DNA of 49,169 nucleotides. Source: an uncultured Microbacterium sp. GTDB lineage: Bacteria > Actinomycetota > Actinomycetes > Actinomycetales > Microbacteriaceae. Of this stretch, positions 36,674 to 42,307 are shown in pieces; position 1 is the stretch's first letter, and each line of letters opens with the position of its first letter. A program made the position numbers and the translations under genes. The notes beneath the pieces are model-generated. The model made no database searches, was not told the DNA's origin, and saw only the letters and a program-made list of their open reading frames with translations. The stretch is taken from the NCBI RefSeq assembly GCF_947632095.1, contig NZ_CANROA010000014.1:1-49169 (forward strand), written 5' to 3'.

Positions 36674-36963
36674 GGGCCTCTAGCTCAGTTGGCAGAGCAT
36701 CGGACTTCAACAAAATAGGAGCGCCCCGGGGGAAACCTCGGGGATGACACCACTCAAAGTCGGGGAACCCTTCCTGGTAAACCAGATGGCAATCCCGAGC
36801 CAAGCCGGACGCGAGTCCGGAAGGTGTAGAGACTGGACGGGTGGCACCTAAAGCGAAAGCTACGGTGAAGGGACAGTCCAGACCACGAACGTCTCCGGAC
36901 GGCGGTGAAAACCGAAGTGGTATGTTAATCCGCGGGTCATGGGTTCGAGCCCCATGGGGCCCA
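36674..36963 (+). tRNA. tRNA-Lys(TTT) interrupted by a group I intron
   Basis: Exon 1 is 36674-36707 (34 nt) and exon 2 is 36925-36963 (39 nt). Joined, they give a 73-nt tRNA: acceptor GGGCCTC with GGGGCCC (one G-U), D arm GCTC/GAGC, anticodon stem TCGGA/TCCGC, loop CTTTTAA with anticodon TTT, T arm ATGGG TTCGAGC CCCAT, discriminator A. Only CC of CCA follows, so CCA must be completed by the nucleotidyltransferase. The U27-C43 mismatch also occurs in the matching mycobacterial tRNA-Lys as I recall it. The intron separates nucleotide 34 from 35, so the anticodon itself is split and splicing is required for function. Standard tRNA finders may miss or truncate it. Confidence 0.95.
36708..36924 (+). 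other. Group I intron (IC3-like) in the tRNA-Lys anticodon
   Basis: A 217-nt intron without an internal ORF. The 5' exon ends in U and the intron ends in G, as group I splicing needs. P1: exon CUU plus C36708 pair with GGAG at 36718-36721 (with the U-G wobble at the splice site). P2: CCCCGGGG/CCTCGGGG with GAAA loop (36724-36743). P3: ACACC (36747-36751) with GGTGT (36823-36827). P4: CGGGG near 36761 with CCCGA (36794-36798); Q region AATCCCGAGCC, 36791-36801. R: GTGTAGAGACTG (36824-36835). S: AAGGGACAGTCC (36868-36879). P7: GACTG with CAGTC. P9: ACCAC (36882-36886) with GTGGT (36917-36921), enclosing CGGT-GAAA-ACCG. Core segments read almost identically to the cyanobacterial tRNA-Leu(UAA) intron. 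Confidence 0.95.
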
Positions 36964-37001
36964 CCGCATAAGACGTCAGTGCTTGGCGTTACGGTGCTCG
37001 C

Positions 37002-37478
37002 ATGAAGATGTGCGGCACCTGTTCTCAGAAAAAATCCTTCTCCGAATTCAATCGGCAAACCTCGCGCCCTGATGGCTTGCAAGAGGTTTGCCGTAGTTGC
37101 AACAGGGCCTCTTCCCGTGCCTATCATCAGCAGAATCGTGAGCACCATCTGCGCGTAATTCGCGCTCGAACGTCAGCGCAGCGCCGGCGGAACCTGGACT
37201 ACGTCTTTACGCATCTCCAATCACATTCCTGCGTCGACTGCAGTAACGCAGACATACGCGTGCTCGATTTCGATCACCGCCCCGGACAGACGAAACGTGC
37301 CGCAGTCATGACACTTGTCCACGACGGATACAGTCTGCAGGCTGTATCCGCAGAGATAGAAAAATGCGATGTGCGATGCCGCAACTGTCACGCGATCATC
37401 ACCTATGAGCGAGCAGGCTCGACCTGGCGACTCACCGCTGTTTCTTCATCTGCTGCAGCTGCGCGCATCGAGCTATAG
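37002..37478 (+). CDS. Free-standing HNH homing-type endonuclease
   Basis: A 158-residue zinc-ribbon HNH protein. The N-terminal ribbon has C4-x2-C7 and C30-x2-C33 with the family FSEFNRQTSRPDGLQEVC spacing. A basic helix (RARTSAQRRRN, about 54-64) precedes the HNH core: C77-x2-C80, VLDFDH with H92, and CRNCH with C126, C129 and H130. This kind of protein is typical of phage- and intron-associated homing endonucleases. The DNA is visibly less GC-rich than its neighbours (many A/T third positions), which suggests transfer. It lies 38 bases behind the split tRNA-Lys. A second ATG at 37008 is possible; no strong ribosome site is seen. TACGGT at 36990-36995 could be a -10 of a nearly leaderless transcript. 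Confidence 0.85.
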   Translation: MKMCGTCSQKKSFSEFNRQTSRPDGLQEVCRSCNRASSRAYHQQNREHHLRVIRARTSAQRRRNLDYVFTHLQSHSCVDCSNADIRVLDFDHRPGQTKRAAVMTLVHDGYSLQAVSAEIEKCDVRCRNCHAIITYERAGSTWRLTAVSSSAAAARIEL

Positions 37479-37487
37479 CAGTTTCCG

Positions 37488-38135
37488 TCACCGCGGAACG
37501 TCGAGCAGACGCTCTTCCCCGGTCGGGACGGCTTCGACGGCGCCGGCGGATGCCGCGGCGATATCCGTGCGTAGAAGCGGCACCGATTCCGGTGACGCCC
37601 ACACCGCGAACGATGCGCGTGCCGCGTAGTCGGGCTCTCCGAGCACGGCGTCGTTGTTGCGAACCCAGTCGCGCAGCAGGTTGTCGAAACGGCCCGCATC
37701 CGCATGATCGACCGAGACGATGACCTCGGCGAGAACACGGCGATCCACGAGGCGCGCCAGATCCAGCGTCTCGGAGACCGCCGAGGAGTAGGCGCGAACG
37801 AGCCCGCCCGCGCCGAGCTTGATGCCTCCGAAGTAGCGCGTGACGACCGCCACGACATCCGTCAGCTCGCGGCGCCGCAGCACCTCCAGCATCGGCACCC
37901 CGGCCGTTCCCGAGGGTTCGCCGTCATCCGAGGAGCGCGCCCGGTCGCCGAGCGCCCCCGTCACCTGCGCAGAGCAGTTGTGCCGGGCATCCCAGTACTG
38001 CTTCTTGATCGCCGCGATCACCGCATCCGCGTCCTCCGGCGAGGACACCGGCGCGACGTGGGTGATGAAACGGGACTTCTTGATGACGAGCTCATGATCA
38101 ACGGCTGCGGCGATCGTCGCCGGATGCACCCTCAT
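37488..38135 (-). CDS. yigZ: YigZ/IMPACT family protein
   Basis: A 215-residue protein with the UPF0029 (IMPACT) N-terminal domain: VIKKSRFITHVAPVSS, then HNCSAQV and SDDGEPSGTAGVPMLEVL, and VAVVTRYFGGIKLGAGGLVRAYSSA, which is the family signature. The C-terminal domain (about 140-200) is a ferredoxin-like DUF1949 region. In eukaryotes IMPACT modulates Gcn2; bacterial function is unsettled and possibly ribosome- or RNA-linked. The ATG at 38135 overlaps the stop of the DUF1697 gene by 4 bases, so the two are co-translated. Confidence 0.92.
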   Translation of the reverse strand: MRVHPATIAAAVDHELVIKKSRFITHVAPVSSPEDADAVIAAIKKQYWDARHNCSAQVTGALGDRARSSDDGEPSGTAGVPMLEVLRRRELTDVVAVVTRYFGGIKLGAGGLVRAYSSAVSETLDLARLVDRRVLAEVIVSVDHADAGRFDNLLRDWVRNNDAVLGEPDYAARASFAVWASPESVPLLRTDIAAASAGAVEAVPTGEERLLDVPR

Positions 38136-38665
38136 GCCGTCAGCTCGATCAGCGTGCGCACGGTGCGCAGATTGCGAGCCGTCCCCGGTGTGCGCAGAGC
38201 ACCATCGAGCACGGCCTTCGTGAGCTTGGTGCGCCCGACTCCACCATCGCCGTAGTCGATCCACAGATCCCGCCCGATCAACGCGATCCTCTCCCCCGCG
38301 AGCAGCCGACCCTCGAGCGCACCCGAAGCCCCCTCGGCGGCGACGGACTCGAGGAACATCGCGTGCACGGACTTCTCCCCGCCGTCGCGGAACGGCGATG
38401 TCGACTCAGAAGCGACGAGCTCCTCATGCGTACGCGCGATGACCGGAGTGTCGACATCGAACTCCCGTTCGATGACTTCGCGCACGCGTGCACAGGCCGC
38501 CGTGGCATCCGCCGGCGAATCACAGATGATGTTCCCGCTGGCGATGTACGTCGAGACACCCGTCAAGCCGCTTTCGACCCCCAGAACCGCGCGGAGCTTC
38601 GCCATCGGCACGAGGTTGCGTCCGGAGACGTTCACGGCGCGCAGCAGCAGGACGCTCCGGCTCAT
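38132..38665 (-). CDS. DUF1697 family protein
   Basis: A 177-residue protein with the DUF1697 start VLLLRAVNVSGRNLVPMAKLR, the following THVSTYIASGN-type segment (here GVSTYIASGNIICDS) and a C-terminal VLDGALRTPGTARNLRTVRTL, all diagnostic. The family adopts a double ferredoxin-like fold; its activity is unknown. A tiny upstream reading frame overlaps its ATG (see findings). It is upstream of and coupled to yigZ. Confidence 0.9.
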   Translation of the reverse strand: MSRSVLLLRAVNVSGRNLVPMAKLRAVLGVESGLTGVSTYIASGNIICDSPADATAACARVREVIEREFDVDTPVIARTHEELVASESTSPFRDGGEKSVHAMFLESVAAEGASGALEGRLLAGERIALIGRDLWIDYGDGGVGRTKLTKAVLDGALRTPGTARNLRTVRTLIELTA

Positions 38666-38752
38666 GACGATTCCTCGATGGATTCGTCATGCAGATCGAC
38701 GAGGAGAAGAGCGCTGGTCATGCTTCGAGCGTACGCCGTGCGCGGGAACGAC

Positions 38753-38782
38753 GAAGGGGATCCGGTTTCCCGGATCCCCTTC
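38753..38782 (-). terminator. Terminator after tRNA-Thr(CGT)
   Basis: A perfect 13-bp stem (GAAGGGGATCCGG with CCGGATCCCCTTC) and TTTC loop, 5 bases beyond the 3' end of the minus-strand tRNA-Thr. It separates the tRNA from the DUF1697 gene. Confidence 0.85.
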
Positions 38783-38787
38783 TCATG

Positions 38788-38860
38788 AGCCGCTTGTCAG
38801 AATCGAACTGACGACCTTTTCATTACGAGTGAAATGCTCTGCCGACTGAGCTAAAGCGGC
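38788..38860 (-). tRNA. tRNA-Thr(CGT)
   Basis: A 73-nt cloverleaf on the minus strand: acceptor GCCGCTT with AAGCGGC, D arm GCTC/GAGC, anticodon stem TTTCA/TGAAA, loop CTCGTAA with anticodon CGT, T arm GTCAG TTCGATT CTGAC, discriminator T. CCA is not encoded. It reads ACG codons. Confidence 0.97.
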
Positions 38861-38918
38861 GTGCGACGCGTTAGCGGCACGATCAATAATATTACCCTGT
38901 CGACGCCGTAATGCGAAA

Positions 38919-40484
38919 TCAGTCGCACATGAGGTCACCATCGGGACTGATGCCGTCGATGAGATACCTCTCCACGGCCTCGTCGACGCAGACGTTCCCC
39001 TTGTTGTAACCGGTGTGCCCCTCTCCCACGCGGGTGATGAGGATGCCGCCCTCCAGCTGCTCGGCGAGCGCCACCGACCACTCGTAGGGAGTCGCCGGGT
39101 CATTGGTCGTGCCGATGACGAGAATCTCGCCGGCTCCGGCCGCATGGATCTCATCGCGGGTTCCCGTCGGCGGAGTCGACCAGACCGCGCAGGTGTCGGG
39201 GCCGCTCCAATACGGAGCGATCGTCGGCGCGCCCTCTTCGATCCTCTTCATCGCCGCATCTTCGGCCGCGGTGTCATCCTCCAACGGATAGTCCACGCAG
39301 TTGTAGGCGAGGAACGCCTCCGTCGAGTTGTCGAGGTACACGCCGTCCTCACGCCCGTTATAGGCATCGGCGAGGTAGAAGGCGATGTACGGGTCGCCCT
39401 GCAGCACGCCCTCGAGCCCCTGCGTGAGGATCGTCCAGTTGTCCTGCGAGTACAGCGTCACGATGATCGCCGTCATGAGCGAGTCCGCGCCGAGCATCCG
39501 GCCGTCGCCGTTCTTCAAGGGGCTGCGCTCCACACTCGCCAGCAGCGCGCCGAGATCGGCCATGGCCTCATCGACCGTGCCATTGAACGGGCACGCGCCG
39601 GAATCGAGGCAGTCCTCCATATACGCGCGCAGCGCCGACTCGAAGCCGAGAGCCTGCGTCGTGCCGACCTCGAGACCGGGAACGGAAGGATCGATCGCGC
39701 CATCGAGCACGAGGCGCCCGGCCTTCTCGGGGTACAGGTTCGCGTAGGTGGCGCCGAGGAATGTGCCGTAGGAGAACCCGAGGTAGTTCAGCTCATCATC
39801 GCCCAGGACCGCACGCAGCAGATCCATATCGCGGGCGGAGTTCACCGTTGTGATGAACGGCAGAATGCCGTCGCTGTTCGCCTCGCAGGCCTCAGCGAAC
39901 GCCTGATTGCGCTCCGTGAGCTCGGCCTCCCACTCGTCGCTGCCCCGCGGAGCCTCCGGGATGTCGTAGAGGTGCACATCCATCTCGGCGGCAACGAAGC
40001 AGCGCACGGCCGTCGACGACCCCACACCGCGCGGATCGAAGCCGATCACGTCGTAGTTGTCGATCAGATCCTGCCCGACGGCGTAGCCGAGGCTGTCGAG
40101 GATGAAATCTCGTCCGCTGCCGCCCGGGCCACCGGGGTTGGTCAGCAGTGACCCGATGGGAGACCCCGTCGCCTGGTGCCTGACGACGGCCAGTTCGATC
40201 TCGCCGTCGGCGGGGTTCTCCCAATCCAGTGGCGCCGTCACCATCGTGCAGTCGAAGCCGACCCCGCCGCCATCACAGCTCGTCCACTCGAGCGTCTGGG
40301 AGTAGAACGGCAAGAGATCAGCCGCGACCCCCGCGGTGTCGGGCGCCTTCGTCGTGGAGGGCGCGGGCTGCGCCTGCTCGGGGATCGCCGCGTAAAGGCA
40401 ACCGCTGAGGGTGACCGTGGCCACCGCCAGACCGGCGATCATGGGGATGAGGCGTCGTCCGCGGGACGTCTTTCGCATGGTCAC
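38919..40484 (-). CDS. Secreted alpha/beta-hydrolase (tripeptidyl aminopeptidase-like)
   Basis: A 521-residue exported enzyme. A lipoprotein-type signal (RGRRLIPMIAGLAVATVTLSGC) is followed by a proline/alanine linker. The alpha/beta-hydrolase core has the oxyanion segment NPGGPGGSGRDFILDSL, the nucleophile elbow GFSYGTFLG, and a C-terminal TAP-like domain (VIGTTNDPATPYEWSVALAEQL) with the acid, then GEGHTGYNKGN carrying the histidine. This resembles S33-family aminopeptidases such as the Streptomyces tripeptidyl aminopeptidases and mycobacterial CaeA-like proteases. The GTG at 40484 overlaps the holB stop (GTGA) and has GGAGG at the right distance; ATG 40478 is the alternative. Confidence 0.9.
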   Translation of the reverse strand: MTMRKTSRGRRLIPMIAGLAVATVTLSGCLYAAIPEQAQPAPSTTKAPDTAGVAADLLPFYSQTLEWTSCDGGGVGFDCTMVTAPLDWENPADGEIELAVVRHQATGSPIGSLLTNPGGPGGSGRDFILDSLGYAVGQDLIDNYDVIGFDPRGVGSSTAVRCFVAAEMDVHLYDIPEAPRGSDEWEAELTERNQAFAEACEANSDGILPFITTVNSARDMDLLRAVLGDDELNYLGFSYGTFLGATYANLYPEKAGRLVLDGAIDPSVPGLEVGTTQALGFESALRAYMEDCLDSGACPFNGTVDEAMADLGALLASVERSPLKNGDGRMLGADSLMTAIIVTLYSQDNWTILTQGLEGVLQGDPYIAFYLADAYNGREDGVYLDNSTEAFLAYNCVDYPLEDDTAAEDAAMKRIEEGAPTIAPYWSGPDTCAVWSTPPTGTRDEIHAAGAGEILVIGTTNDPATPYEWSVALAEQLEGGILITRVGEGHTGYNKGNVCVDEAVERYLIDGISPDGDLMCD

Positions 40485-41635
40485 GGTTTCCTCCCGCTCG
40501 CGACGGTCACGAGCAAACTCTCGAGCGCGAGCGTCGGAGCGACGTTGCGCTCCAGGGACTCGCGGGTATCGGCCAGATGATCGAGCACGATCAGCGTTCG
40601 ATCGACGGGCCAGGCTGCGGCCAACGCCGCAAGGTCGGTGTTCAGCTCACGGTTGATCAGATCGTCTCCGCGGCCGTACTGCAGCATCATGACGTCGCGG
40701 AACAGCGACTGCAGATCGGTGAGCACACGGTCGATCCCGTCCCGAAGGCTGCGCGTCGCGCGCTTCTTCTGGTCGTCTTCCAACGCTGAGATCTGTGAGC
40801 GGACGGCCGGGGGCACGGCCTGTCCCTCGGCGATGCCCACCGTGCGCAGCAGTGACGCGCGTTCGGCGGCATCTCGCTCGGCGGTCAGGGCCTTCGCGTC
40901 ATCGGTCGCCGCCTGGATGATCTCCCCCGCCGTCTCCACCGCGGTGCCGACGCCGCGGACATCGAGCACTGCGCGCAGGGTCGTCGCCCGGCGGCGGCGC
41001 GCCGCCTCATCCGTCGCCAAGCGCTGCGCCATACCGATGTGCCGCTGAGCGTGGCGCGCCGCCTGCTCGGCGATCCCCGGTTCGGCGCCCGTGCGCTGCA
41101 CGATGAGCCGTGCGACATCGTCGACGTCGGGCTCGCGCAGGCGCAGCGGCCGCACGCGGGAGCGGATCGTCGGGAGGAGATCTGCTTCGCTCGGCGCGCA
41201 CAGCACCCACACCGTGCGCTCCGGCGGCTCCTCCAGCGCCTTGAGCAGCACGTTCGACGTGCGCTCGACCATGCGATCGGCGTCTTCGACGACGATCACG
41301 CGGTACCGGCCCGCCGAAGGGGCGAAATACGATCGCTCGACCAGCGCACGGGCCTCTTTGATCGTGATGATGACCTTATCGGTGCGCAGAGCCGTGACAT
41401 CGGGGTGCGTACCTGCGAGGACCTGGCGCATGGTGTGCTCGTCATCGGGCCCGGAGGCGATGAGAGCCGCCGCGAAGGCATGCGCGAGCGTCGAACGCCC
41501 CGATCCGGGCGGCCCGGTGATCAACCATGCGTGCGACAGCGCCGCAGGATCAGCGGCCGCATCGCGCAGCGTCTCGACCGCGGCATCCTGCCCCCAGACA
41601 TCCGTCCACGGGAAGGGGGCGAGCGTGACGGTCAT
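40481..41635 (-). CDS. holB: DNA polymerase III subunit delta'
   Basis: A 384-residue AAA+ clamp-loader subunit. The N terminus WTDVWGQDAAVETLRDA is followed by the P-loop-like ITGPPGSGRSTLAHAFA, the VEDADRMVERTSNVLLKALEEPP Walker B/sensor region, and the SRC-like PTIRSRVRPLRL arginine-finger segment. It forms part of the complex that loads the beta sliding clamp. It lies 45 bases downstream of tmk, the classic tmk-holB pairing. Confidence 0.94.
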   Translation of the reverse strand: MTVTLAPFPWTDVWGQDAAVETLRDAAADPAALSHAWLITGPPGSGRSTLAHAFAAALIASGPDDEHTMRQVLAGTHPDVTALRTDKVIITIKEARALVERSYFAPSAGRYRVIVVEDADRMVERTSNVLLKALEEPPERTVWVLCAPSEADLLPTIRSRVRPLRLREPDVDDVARLIVQRTGAEPGIAEQAARHAQRHIGMAQRLATDEAARRRRATTLRAVLDVRGVGTAVETAGEIIQAATDDAKALTAERDAAERASLLRTVGIAEGQAVPPAVRSQISALEDDQKKRATRSLRDGIDRVLTDLQSLFRDVMMLQYGRGDDLINRELNTDLAALAAAWPVDRTLIVLDHLADTRESLERNVAPTLALESLLVTVASGRKP

Positions 41636-41680
41636 GTACTCAGCCTAACCGGCGCCGCCGACAGCGCCCGTGCCCACTCG

Positions 41681-42307
41681 TCAGATCAGGTCGGCGACCC
41701 GGGACCGGATCGCCGCGGAGATATCCTCGACGGATGCCGCGGCATCCAGAACCAGGAACCGCTCCGGCTCCGCATCCGCCAGCTTCCGGAAGGCATCCCG
41801 GACCCGCACGTGGAAGTCGAGCTTCTCCGCCTCGAGCCGGTCGAAGGGCTTGTCGGCCGCGTCCAGGCGCAACCGCGCCGCCGCGGGATCCAAGTCCAGC
41901 AGCACCGTCAGATCCGGCAGAGCCCCCTCGGCCGCCCACAGCGACAGGGCGCGGACCTCGTCCGCGTCCAGCACCCGTCCAGCGCCCTGATAGGCCACGG
42001 AGGAATCGAGGTAGCGATCCTGCAGCACGACCTCCCCGCGCTCCAGCGCCGGCATCACGACCGTCGCGACGTGGTGCGCACGGTCCGCGGCGTACAGCAA
42101 CGCCTCGGCGCGCGGCGCGATGTCCCCCCGGTGATGCAGGACGATGTCGCGGATCAGCTGACCGACCTCGCTGCCGCCCGGCTCGCGCGTGCGCACGACC
42201 GTTCGGCCCGTCTCGCCGAGCCATGCTTCCAGCAGCTGAGCCTGCGTCGTCTTCCCCGAGCCATCGCCGCCCTCGAGCGTGATCCAGAGTCCCGGGCGCT
42301 CGGTCAC
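41681..42307 (-). CDS. tmk: Thymidylate kinase
   Basis: A 208-residue dTMP kinase that makes dTDP. The P-loop is LEGGDGSGKTTQ, the DR(Y/H) motif is VLQDRYLDSSVAYQG, and TREPGGSEVGQ is the substrate loop. The lid region is short and lacks extra arginines. Translation starts at a GTG (42305-42307) overlapping the topA stop, so it is coupled to topA. Confidence 0.95.
   Translation of the reverse strand: MTERPGLWITLEGGDGSGKTTQAQLLEAWLGETGRTVVRTREPGGSEVGQLIRDIVLHHRGDIAPRAEALLYAADRAHHVATVVMPALERGEVVLQDRYLDSSVAYQGAGRVLDADEVRALSLWAAEGALPDLTVLLDLDPAAARLRLDAADKPFDRLEAEKLDFHVRVRDAFRKLADAEPERFLVLDAAASVEDISAAIRSRVADLI

Noticed and set aside
36674..36720. Treating this as a decayed tRNA fragment (half tRNA)
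   Set aside because: The missing 3' half is found intact 217 bases downstream, and the interval has all group I core elements; together they give a perfect cloverleaf.
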